Source of the DNA: Planctomycetota bacterium
GTDB taxonomy: Bacteria; Planctomycetota; Phycisphaerae; WQYP01
NCBI GenBank assembly: GCA_021809365.1
Contig: JAKBAC010000113.1
Location: 1-11,149 of the forward strand
Reading direction: 5' to 3'
Length of the DNA stretch: 11,149 bases
Part shown: in pieces, positions 1-5,887 of the stretch
Layout: the number at the start of each line of letters is the position of its first letter
Numbering within the stretch: the first letter of the stretch is position 1
Program-made: the position numbers and the translations under genes
Notes under the pieces: model-generated
Seen by the model: only the letters and a program-made list of their open reading frames with translations
Told to the model about the DNA's origin: nothing
The model's database searches: none

Positions 1-2
1 CC

Positions 3-137
3 GGCCCTATATCGCGCTTGGCCGTCGGAATGGCGCAACTCCGGGCCAGTGCAAACGCCCGCCGCCAGCGCAAGGCCGTAGCCGAGTCGGATCACTGGCT
101 TGATGAGTTCATGAGCTTCGCGGGAACCAACACCTGA
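3..137 (+). CDS. C-terminal fragment of an unidentified ORF, open at the window edge
   Basis: This frame is open from the first bases of the window to a TGA at 135-137, giving 44 residues. The tail is Ala/Arg-rich and ends LDEFMSFAGTNT. I do not recognise it. It stops 9 bp before the left inverted repeat of the insertion sequence, so it belongs to the flanking DNA, not to the element. A second frame starting at base 2 is open to about 110, so coding status is uncertain. Confidence 0.3.
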   Translation, partial: GPISRLAVGMAQLRASANARRQRKAVAESDHWLDEFMSFAGTNT

Positions 138-146
138 GAACACCTG

Positions 147-162
147 GGGCCTGTGACAGTTT
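147..162 (+). repeat. Left terminal inverted repeat of the IS
   Basis: GGGCCTGTGACAGTTT is the exact reverse complement of 1654-1669. The next outer base pair (146/1670) does not match, which sets the outer boundary. Confidence 0.9.
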
Positions 163-253
163 CTGCCAAGGGGTGAGTGTGTGTAGAATTGAAAGAAACT
201 GGACCATACGGAAGTGGTTCAGGCGTCTAACACCTGTTCAAGGAGGAACAATC

Positions 254-625
254 ATGGCAGCCACAAGCACCCGTAAAGAAGCTCTGGAGAGGATTAGCAA
301 GGTATTTCACGATGCTTTGGAGCGGATGATTCCGGCGGACGAGGGCCAGCGCTTAAGGGGGGAAACGTTTCGGGATTTTGAACTCCAATCGCAGGAATTC
401 AAGGCGGCGCTGATACCCACGCTCTTGGAGGAGCGTGCGCGGCTGACGGATTCGGCGGAGGTGCGGGAGGCGGGGTGTTGTCCCCACTGTGGGTCACGGC
501 AGACGCGCTGGGCGTCGGCCCCGATTCAGAAGGAGATTCGAGGCCCGGACGGAGTGATCGTGCTTACCAAGCAGCAGGGGCGTTGCCGGTCCTGTGGCCG
601 GTCTTTTTCCCCCTCAGGATCGTGA
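254..625 (+). CDS. ISKra4-family transposase, N-terminal part (orfA, zinc ribbon)
   Basis: This 123-residue frame is the N-terminal half of the IS transposase, probably contributing to DNA binding. The ATG at 254 follows a strong Shine-Dalgarno AGGAGG (241-246) with a 7-base spacer, so it is preferred to the upstream in-frame start at 173, which has no comparable site. Residues 1-70 look helical and charged. A zinc ribbon follows, with Cys pairs CPHC at 76-79 and CRSC at 111-114. The frame ends at TGA 623-625, just after the second Cys pair. In single-ORF relatives the protein runs on here through a Phe/Pro-rich link into the catalytic core. That continuation is present but in the other frame (orfB), so orfA alone cannot transpose. 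Confidence 0.82.
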   Translation: MAATSTRKEALERISKVFHDALERMIPADEGQRLRGETFRDFELQSQEFKAALIPTLLEERARLTDSAEVREAGCCPHCGSRQTRWASAPIQKEIRGPDGVIVLTKQQGRCRSCGRSFSPSGS

Positions 626-1655
626 TTGGGGTCTGCCGTCGGAGGTTCCGCTGACACCCTTGGCAGCCGAGCGGGTATCGCGTGAGGCGGCGGATCGGGT
701 ATTTGATGATGCGGCTCGCTCCTTGAACCTGGATTGGCAGACGCGGTTGGATGGCAAGCAGGTGCAGCGTTGGTCTGAACGGATGGGGAACCGTCTGGTT
801 GCCGCGCGGGCGCAAGAGATAAACTTGGAAGGTCGCGGCGTGCATCCGGATGGGCCGGCCAAGGCCCCACTGCTGTTGGTGGTGGGCATGGATGGTGGAC
901 GGGTGCATACGCGTGACGAGGACCCCAAAACGCAAAGCCGTTGGCGTGAAGACAAAGTGGCCAGCTTCACCAGTTATATACCCGGCGATGGCAAGGAACA
1001 AAAACACCGGGCGCTGGTGACCACCTACACCGCCACGATGAAGGGCGTGAAGGGATTCGGGCCTATGGTAAAACTGGAAGGAAATCGTCGCGGGATAGCA
1101 CGGGCCGCCGTCGTGCTGAATATAAGTGATGGCGGCAACTGGATTGATCCGTTGGCGACAGAATTGAAATTGGCGGATTGCCGCATTATCGATTATTACC
1201 ATGCCGTGGAGCATGCTCATGCCTTGGCGGCAGCGGTGCATGGTCAAGATACCCCGGAATCCGAGAAGCTGGGCGTGGAATTGGAAAGTCTGCTGTGGAA
1301 GGGAAACGTCAACGAGCTGGTGAACCGGATGACACAACATGAGCAAGCCATGTCGGGCGGGATACCAAAGCAAACCCTTCGCCGCGAACTGGGGTATTTC
1401 GAGAAACATCAGGAGCACATGCACTACGATATCTACCGGCGTAACGGTTGGCCGATTGGCTCGGGTAATACGGAGGCGGGCGTGAAAACATTCAACAAGC
1501 GTGTCAAGGGCACGGAACAACGCTGGCGGTTGCCGGGCGCGGAAGCAATTCTCGCCTTACGCGCGGCGTGGAAAAGCCAAGATGCCCGTTGGGAGCGCCT
1601 CTGGGCCAACCGCCCTGCCTATGTCTTGGCTAACGCCACAACAAAAGCTGCATAA
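594..1655 (+). CDS. ISKra4-family transposase, catalytic part (orfB, DDE core)
   Basis: This frame encodes the RNase H-like DDE core that cuts and joins the element ends. Residues are numbered from the GTG at 594 (353 codons). The likely acidic triad is Asp100 (in VVGMDGG), Asp200 (in IIDYYHAVEH) and Glu294 (in GSGNTEAGVK), followed by the conserved stretches EQRW and GAEAILALR. The open frame begins inside orfA and has no ribosome-binding site of its own. The first residues (GLFPPQDRDWGLP) match what should follow the orfA zinc ribbon. It is therefore probably made as an orfA-orfB fusion by a shift of +1 (or -2) at the T5C5 run 604-613. A frame-disrupting mutation or a homopolymer assembly error gives the same picture. 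Confidence 0.85.
   Translation: MAGLFPPQDRDWGLPSEVPLTPLAAERVSREAADRVFDDAARSLNLDWQTRLDGKQVQRWSERMGNRLVAARAQEINLEGRGVHPDGPAKAPLLLVVGMDGGRVHTRDEDPKTQSRWREDKVASFTSYIPGDGKEQKHRALVTTYTATMKGVKGFGPMVKLEGNRRGIARAAVVLNISDGGNWIDPLATELKLADCRIIDYYHAVEHAHALAAAVHGQDTPESEKLGVELESLLWKGNVNELVNRMTQHEQAMSGGIPKQTLRRELGYFEKHQEHMHYDIYRRNGWPIGSGNTEAGVKTFNKRVKGTEQRWRLPGAEAILALRAAWKSQDARWERLWANRPAYVLANATTKAA
604..613 (+). other. Candidate frameshift site (T5C5) joining orfA to orfB
   Basis: The bases are TTTTTCCCCC, inside the 594-625 overlap. The orfA codons read TCT TTT TCC CCC TCA; the orfB codons read CTT TTT CCC CCT CAG. Moving from orfA to orfB needs +1 (giving CGRSFPPQ) or -2 (giving CGRSFFPPQ), not the -1 shift common in other IS families. 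Both products restore a plausible zinc-ribbon-to-core junction. Confidence 0.5.
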
Positions 1656-1669
1656 ACTGTCACAGGCCC
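1654..1669 (-). repeat. Right terminal inverted repeat of the IS
   Basis: AAACTGTCACAGGCCC is the exact reverse complement of 147-162. It overlaps the last two bases of the orfB stop codon (TAA, 1653-1655). Confidence 0.9.
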
Positions 1670-1752
1670 GCGGAGGGGGTGCTTTCGCTTAATGACATAA
1701 TGAGTAATGAAATAGTGAGTAGAATGGGTTGTATCCCATTGGGGCGGAACCA

Positions 1753-1847
1753 TATCCGCGTTATCCGCGCAATCCGCGGTTTGTGTATTCACGGTGGCCC
1801 CGTAAGTACGACCGCGGATTGCGCGGATAAAGTGGATGACGCGGATA
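1753..1847. repeat. Long hairpin: perfect 20-bp inverted repeat with an outer 8-bp stem
   Basis: The left arm TTATCCGCGCAATCCGCGGT (1761-1780) is the exact reverse complement of 1811-1830, with a 30-nt loop. An outer stem pairs TATCCGCG (1753-1760) with CGCGGATA (1840-1847), with 1831-1839 bulged on the right. Each arm itself contains repeated ATCCGCG units. No T-tract follows on either strand, so a Rho-independent terminator is unlikely. It looks like a member of a dispersed palindromic repeat family. Confidence 0.75.
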
Positions 1848-1930
1848 ATAAAGGATCTGTGCCGGAAACCGCCGGCTGAAAATCCTTGCGCGACGCGAAG
1901 AATTCACCGGGTTGTGGCGCAGAGACAAAG

Positions 1931-1975
1931 TTTTCAGTTTTCAGTCGCCCTCTGTGACCTCTGTGATCTCTGTGG
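1931..1975. repeat. Tandem TTTTCAG pair and 9-bp CCTCTGTGA array
   Basis: TTTTCAG occurs twice in tandem (1931-1944). Three 9-bp units follow: CCTCTGTGA (1949-1957), CCTCTGTGA (1958-1966) and TCTCTGTGG (1967-1975). Bases 1958-1971 recur exactly on the opposite strand at 5284-5297. Confidence 0.75.
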
Positions 1976-2009
1976 CTACCCGTCGTTCCGTCTCATCGCC
2001 GCAGCGACA

Positions 2010-2041
2010 GTTGCTCGTTGATCGTTACTCGTTGTTCGTTG
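2010..2041. repeat. Degenerate 7-bp tandem array (GTTNNTC)
   Basis: Units are GTTGCTC, GTTGATC, GTTACTC, GTTGTTC and a partial GTTG. Units differ at positions 4 and 5 only. No protein-coding reading is convincing. Confidence 0.75.
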
Positions 2042-2096
2042 AAATTGGCCTCCGTTACCTCGTGGTAAATATCGTCGTGGTCGTCGCCTTTGCGGT

Positions 2097-2291
2097 TCAC
2101 CCATGTGGCGGCGTTGGGATTGCCGGTCTGGTTGTGGGTGCCGGCTGGCTGGCCGCGGGCGCTGTTTCCGATTGGCCCGATTTGAGCACACGGGCGAAGC
2201 TGACAATAATAAGCGTCAGCAGTATCAGCAGATAAATCCGCAGGGCCATGAGGGATATTTTCACCAGCGGCGTCATTTTCATTCGTGGCAT
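2097..2291 (-). CDS. Small single-span membrane protein, 64 aa, function unknown
   Basis: I do not recognise the family. The protein has a short basic N-terminus, one strongly hydrophobic helix at about residues 13-34 (Leu/Ile-rich, starting KISLMALRIYLL), and a polar C-terminus rich in Ala, Pro and Thr. This suggests a membrane-anchored peptide with a disordered tail. The ATG at 2291 is preceded by AAGGTG (2296-2301) with a short 4-base spacer; Met4 or Met6 are alternative starts. It lies 25 nt downstream of the MgtE_N/CBS gene on the same strand, so it is probably the last gene of the metal-transport operon and could be a small accessory subunit. An overlapping minus-strand frame (1993-2298) reads into the 7-bp repeats and is less credible. 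Confidence 0.5.
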   Translation of the reverse strand: MPRMKMTPLVKISLMALRIYLLILLTLIIVSFARVLKSGQSETAPAASQPAPTTRPAIPTPPHG

Positions 2292-2316
2292 TATGCACCT
2301 TATATCTGTGAACGGG

Positions 2317-3648
2317 TTATACCCGCAGTCGGCTCATCAGTCCCTTGGTAATGTCATTGAAATGGATAACTCCCAGCAGATGATCGTGATGATCCACAAC
2401 CGGAAGCATCCGAAAATGATACTTAAGAAACAGCTCCGCCAAGTCATCACGCGTGTCATCGGCTTCAGCCGTAACCACCGGTGAAACCATAATTTCTCCC
2501 AGTGTCTGGCTGTCCCGCGCCAGCACCAGATCCCGCAGATCCACGACCCCCAGAAGCAACTTGTCCTCCGGTTGAATCACATATATATAGGAGATCGCGT
2601 CATGCGGCTTGCCCGAATTGCGGATCGACGCCAGGACGGTCCCCGCCAGGGCTTCCTTCGGCTCCGCCAGATATTCATCATTGAGCATCGACTGTGCAAC
2701 GGATTCTCTTTGCGACAGCAATTCTCCGATTCGCTGTGCCTGATCCGGCGGCAGCAACCGCAGCATCTTGGCCGCATCCTCATGCGGCAACACGGACAGC
2801 AAATCCGCCAGTTGGGGGATGGACATTTCCTGCAGAATATGTGTGGCCCGCTCCTGGCGCAAGTCCGCAATGAGTTGCCTTTGCGTGCGCGGCTCGGCTT
2901 CCACCAATGTTTCCGCCGCGGTTTCAGGCTCCAATGCGGAAAACAGCGCCTGCTGCTCCTTTCCGGTAAGTTCTTCCAGCGTGTCCGCCAGATCTTCGGG
3001 TGGCAGTTCCTCAATCTGTTTGCGCGTGATCGATAAGCGCACCGCATCTTTGGCCACCGCATCTTCCAGTGACAGTGGCTGCACGTACCGCCAGTTGATG
3101 AGATGTTCCCTGGCATGAAAAACCCGGGAAAGCCCCCACCGACGGAGAAAACCATTGAATGAAAGATCAACGTGAACCAGGATCATCCGATCATGCGACA
3201 CCAGCAGATGCACATCATTGACAACTTCAGTACGCCGCCCATCCATATCAAATATGGTTTTACCCATGAGATGCGATTCCAGCAGAATCCACCCCGGCTG
3301 ATCGACGAAAGCCGGAAATCCGGTTCCGTACTTGACCGTGGCCGGATCAGGTTGGTCCGGTGCCGCGACAAATACATAATCATCATCAATCCGGGCCACC
3401 TTGGACCATGGGATCAACTCGGACGGTTTTCCCCAGCCGTGCTCCACCAGAATGCCCACGGCGTCCGGGTACGCCTCGGTCATTTTGAACGCGATATCCG
3501 AAATTTTTCCGACGCGCTGGGAAATACTGCTCAAACAAATTCTGCGGCCACGCAGTTGCGAATAAAAAAACGTACGGTAGTCCCGCGCGCCATTGGGCGG
3601 GCCGGACGGCGCTGGTTGGGGTGCGGAGCCTGAGGATGGTATTGGCAT
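2317..3648 (-). CDS. Soluble PRC-barrel / MgtE_N / CBS-pair protein, probable Mg2+ sensor of the adjacent transporter
   Basis: This 443-residue protein has the cytosolic sensing parts of MgtE but no membrane domain. Residues 1-20 are a Pro/Ser-rich tail. Two PRC-barrel-like segments follow, about 48-95 (GKISDIAF...IPWSKVARID) and 129-172 (GKTIFDMDGRR...HVDLSFNG). An MgtE N-terminal helical superhelix spans about 212-315 (LPPEDLADTLEEL, LLSVLPHEDAAKMLRLLPPD). A CBS pair fills 318-440 (GVVDLRDLVLA and GVIHFNDITKGL mark the two repeat ends). In MgtE these N and CBS domains bind Mg2+ and gate the channel. Here they more likely act on the NRAMP-type carrier encoded 17 nt upstream. The ATG at 3648 was chosen because the longer frame from 3804 would overlap the transporter by 139 nt. 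The ribosome-binding site is weak, which suggests translational coupling. Confidence is high for the domains and moderate for the role. Confidence 0.85.
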   Translation of the reverse strand: MPIPSSGSAPQPAPSGPPNGARDYRTFFYSQLRGRRICLSSISQRVGKISDIAFKMTEAYPDAVGILVEHGWGKPSELIPWSKVARIDDDYVFVAAPDQPDPATVKYGTGFPAFVDQPGWILLESHLMGKTIFDMDGRRTEVVNDVHLLVSHDRMILVHVDLSFNGFLRRWGLSRVFHAREHLINWRYVQPLSLEDAVAKDAVRLSITRKQIEELPPEDLADTLEELTGKEQQALFSALEPETAAETLVEAEPRTQRQLIADLRQERATHILQEMSIPQLADLLSVLPHEDAAKMLRLLPPDQAQRIGELLSQRESVAQSMLNDEYLAEPKEALAGTVLASIRNSGKPHDAISYIYVIQPEDKLLLGVVDLRDLVLARDSQTLGEIMVSPVVTAEADDTRDDLAELFLKYHFRMLPVVDHHDHLLGVIHFNDITKGLMSRLRV

Positions 3649-3665
3649 AGTTACAACCCGATCTA

Positions 3666-5036
3666 TCAAAGCCAATGGAAGAAGCGACCAGCGTGATGCC
3701 AGAACGCGGGATCCATCACATCCGGAAATATCTGTGTTATACCATACAACGTCGAAACCAGAATGACGAACAACGCGATGGACCAATTGGCGATGTTCTG
3801 CCATCGGGTATTGACATATTGTCCCATCACGTCCTTATCGTTGAGTATCAGGATCAGAAAAAACAGGCTCGAGGGCAGCAACGTCACCGCCACCACCTGC
3901 ACAAAAATGGTAATATCATTCTGCACCGCAATGCTCGCCGTGACCGAAACGATTCCCGCCGCCAGCAGCATGGCCACATACGCCACATAAAACCAGGGCG
4001 CGTCGCGCACGGATTTATTCAATGAGTGTGCCCAGCCGAACAGCTCACCCAGCGCCCAGCTTGTGGAGAGTGATACACACAACGCCCCCAGCAGGCCCGC
4101 ATCAAATAATCCGATGGCGAACAGCACCTCCGCCCATCGGCCCCAATCGGTTCCATGCGGCATGACCTTCGGCATTTGCAGAGCGGCTTGTTGCGCGGAG
4201 GTCACCACGATATGTCCGTGCGGGTTGAAATAAAATACGCCGGCGGTGGCGATGATGATGAACGCCGCCACAATGCACGTGAGCAGTGATCCGGCGAGTG
4301 TGTCAATTTTTCCCATTTTGATGTCGTGGACATCCATGCCCTTGTCCACCACCGCCGACTGCTGAAAAAATATCTGCCAGGGTGTGATGGTCGTGCCGAT
4401 ATTGGCCATAATCAGCGTGATCATGGCCGTCATGGGCAAAATCCCGACCAGTGTCGGCGCGTAAAACCCCTTGCCCACCGCCAGCCAGCCTTCTTTGACG
4501 TTGCCGGTTTGCATCGCCCAGAATGCCGCCGGGATATATACAAAATTAAAGAGACAAAAAAGCATGGTGAGTTTTTCAAACGTCCAGTATTTTCCCGTCA
4601 CCACGATCATGAAAAGCAGCAACGTGACGCCCAGGAATGTAACCCACGCGGGAATGCCGAATATGCTCATGGCCTGCGTCATGCCGATGTATTCCGTGAC
4701 CAGCGTAAGCCAATTGACCACCGCCAGGTCAAAGATGGAAAAGCATCCCCAGAATGGGCCGAAGGAATCAAATATGGCCTCCGCATGTCCGCGCTTGGTC
4801 ACCGCGCCCAGCCGCACCGTCATTTCCTGCACGTAATAGGCCATCGGCACCAGAATGATGAACGCCCATAGCAGGTTAAATCCCGTCAAGGCTCCCGTCT
4901 GTACATAGGTGGATATGCCGCCGGCATCGTTGTCGGCGATCATGGTAATCATGCCCGGACCAATGACCGCCGCCAGCAGCAGCATCCGCCGCCGCGACCG
5001 GCCCAGCCAGTGAATACTTTTATTGATCCAATACAC
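3666..5036 (-). CDS. NRAMP-family divalent metal transporter, NRMT-like (probable Mg2+ carrier)
   Basis: This 456-residue polytopic inner-membrane protein has about eleven hydrophobic helices and the NRAMP (SLC11) fold signature. TM1 reads GPGMITMIADNDAGG, placing Asp37-Ala38-Gly39-Gly40 where canonical NRAMPs have Asp-Pro-Gly-Asn. TM6 reads GTTITPW, with Thr218-Pro219-Trp220 in place of Met-Pro-His. The Met that favours Mn/Fe over Ca/Mg is therefore absent. Losing these ligands is the hallmark of NRAMP-related Mg2+ transporters, and the neighbouring MgtE_N/CBS gene supports Mg2+. The substrate remains an inference; a Mn/Fe transporter of a divergent clade is the alternative. The start is a GTG at 5036 behind a weak GGGTG site. 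Met18 is a possible internal start, but it would remove the basic N-terminus. It is the first gene of a probable three-gene operon. Confidence 0.87.
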   Translation of the reverse strand: MYWINKSIHWLGRSRRRMLLLAAVIGPGMITMIADNDAGGISTYVQTGALTGFNLLWAFIILVPMAYYVQEMTVRLGAVTKRGHAEAIFDSFGPFWGCFSIFDLAVVNWLTLVTEYIGMTQAMSIFGIPAWVTFLGVTLLLFMIVVTGKYWTFEKLTMLFCLFNFVYIPAAFWAMQTGNVKEGWLAVGKGFYAPTLVGILPMTAMITLIMANIGTTITPWQIFFQQSAVVDKGMDVHDIKMGKIDTLAGSLLTCIVAAFIIIATAGVFYFNPHGHIVVTSAQQAALQMPKVMPHGTDWGRWAEVLFAIGLFDAGLLGALCVSLSTSWALGELFGWAHSLNKSVRDAPWFYVAYVAMLLAAGIVSVTASIAVQNDITIFVQVVAVTLLPSSLFFLILILNDKDVMGQYVNTRWQNIANWSIALFVILVSTLYGITQIFPDVMDPAFWHHAGRFFHWL

Positions 5037-5094
5037 CGCTCACCCGATGGTTCAAACGCCAGACCAAAAACAACAACATACCCGCTGATTACCA

Positions 5095-5124
5095 TGTACG
5101 CTTACGCTTGACGCGGGGCGTACA
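5095..5124 (-). promoter_or_regulatory. Inverted repeat in the leader of the NRAMP operon
   Basis: TGTACGC (5095-5101) and GCGTACA (5118-5124) form a 7-bp perfect stem with a 16-nt loop, 58 nt upstream of the GTG start. It could be a repressor operator or part of a structured leader RNA. I could not match the leader to the M-box or yybP-ykoY riboswitches by eye. Confidence 0.3.
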
Positions 5125-5179
5125 CATCTTCCCACTTACAGGACAACACTCCCTCGGCACTTCCGCGCCGGAAAAATAA

Positions 5180-5208
5180 ATTATGTCGGCACCGCGCGAA
5201 TTTGTCAC
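5180..5208 (-). promoter_or_regulatory. Sigma-70-like promoter of the NRAMP operon
   Basis: On the minus strand GTGACA (5203-5208) and CATAAT (5180-5185) are separated by exactly 17 bp; each matches the consensus hexamer at 5 of 6 positions. Transcription would start near 5173, leaving a leader of about 137 nt before the GTG at 5036. Confidence 0.5.
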
Positions 5209-5265
5209 GCGAAACGTGTTAATTTTGTGATAATAAATGATTGGCAATGCGCAAAGGAGGAGGCC

Positions 5266-5331
5266 ATGACGACGATTAGCCAAAGAGATCACAGAGGTTG
5301 GGATACGACGACGGAATTGATCACGAGGTAG
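5266..5331 (+). CDS. Possible 21-codon ORF behind a very strong Shine-Dalgarno
   Basis: An AGGAGG/GGAGG run (5256-5263) sits just before an ATG at 5266. The frame encodes 21 residues beginning MTTISQRDHRGW and ends at TAG 5329-5331. Most of the reading frame is repeat-family DNA (5284-5297 and 5322-5337), and it overlaps the 3' end of the opposite-strand gene. It may be the start of a gene truncated by a repeat, or a chance frame. Confidence 0.22.
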   Translation: MTTISQRDHRGWDTTTELITR

Positions 5332-5337
5332 CGGAGG
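5284..5337. repeat. Second copies of the 1949-2064 repeat motifs, inverted
   Basis: AGAGATCACAGAGG (5284-5297) is the exact reverse complement of 1958-1971. CACGAGGTAGCGGAGG (5322-5337) matches the reverse complement of 2049-2064 at 15 of 16 bases. The second block supplies the final codons and stop of the gene at 5321-5860. Confidence 0.65.
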
Positions 5338-5860
5338 TGGGCGGTTCCGGTTGTGGAAGTTCTGTGGCGTTGGCGGTGGCCGCCGTGGTGCTGGCCGTTA
5401 ATTTTGCCTGAATATCGCGCGTGCGGCTTGCAATATCAGCCAGCAGCCGCTGAAATTTTCTGGTGGGCATGATTCCGCTGAGATGGATTTTGGATCGTGC
5501 GCGGCTTACCAAAATATGCCGTCGTCCGCGTTCCAGTGCGATAAAAAACAGCACCGCCGTGAACACCGCCAACAGCAGCAGGAATACCGCGACACCCTCG
5601 GCCGCACGGTTGTTGCCATGTAGATTGCCCAGCGTGACCAATCCAATAATCAACAGCAGCAAAGTCAGGAAAAGCAGTCCCAATAACCGTGCCGTTGCCG
5701 GGCCTTTCCAATACAGCACATAGTCCACCCGATCAAAAGTAATTCGGCGGATGCGATCCTTGTTATAGTGGTGCTCCAGTAATATCAGCGCATCATCATC
5801 CAAAATGGCCGTGGTACGGCTGAAAAGCGTAGCGAATCGGAATTGTTCGCGTTTGGCCAT
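5321..5860 (-). CDS. Two-TM membrane protein with a bacterial PH-like layout, function unknown
   Basis: This 179-residue protein has a polar N-terminal segment with short strand-like stretches (FDRVDYVLYWKGP at about 42-54). A hairpin of two hydrophobic helices follows (about 58-79 and 88-110), then a basic cytosolic part (RGRRHILVSRARSKIHLSG) and a Thr/Ala/Pro-rich tail. The arrangement resembles membrane proteins with a bacterial PH-like domain around a helix hairpin, but I see no diagnostic motif. The ATG at 5860 is preferred because AAGGAG (5870-5875) lies 9 bases upstream; the TTG at 5866 would be too close. It starts 27 nt after the zinc-finger gene and is the last member of the four-gene cluster. 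The final codons (TSATS then stop) come from an intergenic repeat motif, so the C-terminus may have been reshaped by a repeat insertion. Confidence 0.72.
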   Translation of the reverse strand: MAKREQFRFATLFSRTTAILDDDALILLEHHYNKDRIRRITFDRVDYVLYWKGPATARLLGLLFLTLLLLIIGLVTLGNLHGNNRAAEGVAVFLLLLAVFTAVLFFIALERGRRHILVSRARSKIHLSGIMPTRKFQRLLADIASRTRDIQAKLTASTTAATANATELPQPEPPTSATS

Positions 5861-5887
5861 TGTCAAAAACTCCTTATCTCGGTGTGA

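Larger units (their letters stand above)
147..1669 (+). mobile_element. Insertion sequence, ISKra4 family, two-ORF type, about 1.52 kb
   Basis: The element is bounded by perfect 16-bp inverted repeats starting GGGCCTGTGACAG and filled by one transposase split into two overlapping frames. An N-terminal zinc ribbon, a DDE catalytic core and GGG termini are ISKra4-family traits; the two-ORF arrangement recalls its ISMich2-type subgroup (from memory). No direct repeat is visible. The 8 or 9 bases left of 147 (ending AACACCTG) differ from those right of 1669 (GCGGAGGGG). The element may be old, may have recombined, or may insert without duplication. The orfB stop codon overlaps the right repeat, so nothing else is carried. 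Confidence 0.88.
1670..2096. other. 427-bp gene-poor region of short-period repeats
   Basis: I see no convincing gene here. Short open frames exist, but they read through low-complexity repeats and lack good ribosome-binding sites. The region holds the IS flank, a 20-bp inverted repeat (1761-1830), two TTTTCAG units (1931-1944), a 9-bp array (1949-1975), a 7-bp array (2010-2041) and a short motif at 2049-2064 that recurs at 5322-5337. Such text is, from memory, frequent between genes of Planctomycetota and related phyla. Confidence 0.6.

Noticed and set aside
564..1520. Long minus-strand open frame of 318 codons
   Set aside because: It is antisense to the transposase, has low-complexity His/Pro/Arg composition and no family motif; it is a shadow of the plus-strand gene.
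1761..1830. Rho-independent terminator
   Set aside because: The stem is strong, but no T-tract follows on either strand and the loop is 30 nt.
1949..2041. CRISPR array
   Set aside because: Units are 7-9 bp, degenerate and contiguous without spacers; no cas genes are present.
1993..2298. Alternative minus-strand frame of 101 codons overlapping the 64-aa gene
   Set aside because: Its C-terminal third is a translation of the 7-bp repeat array, and it lacks a hydrophobic segment.
3649..3804. Longer N-terminus for the MgtE_N/CBS gene
   Set aside because: It would overlap the NRAMP gene by 139 nt, and the extra 52 residues have no domain character.
5037..5173. M-box or yybP-ykoY riboswitch in the NRAMP leader
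   Set aside because: The conserved loops of these classes could not be matched by eye; only a simple inverted repeat is visible.
5089..5292. Minus-strand 67-codon frame in the NRAMP leader
   Set aside because: It spans the predicted promoter and leader, has no Shine-Dalgarno and shows no recognisable pattern.
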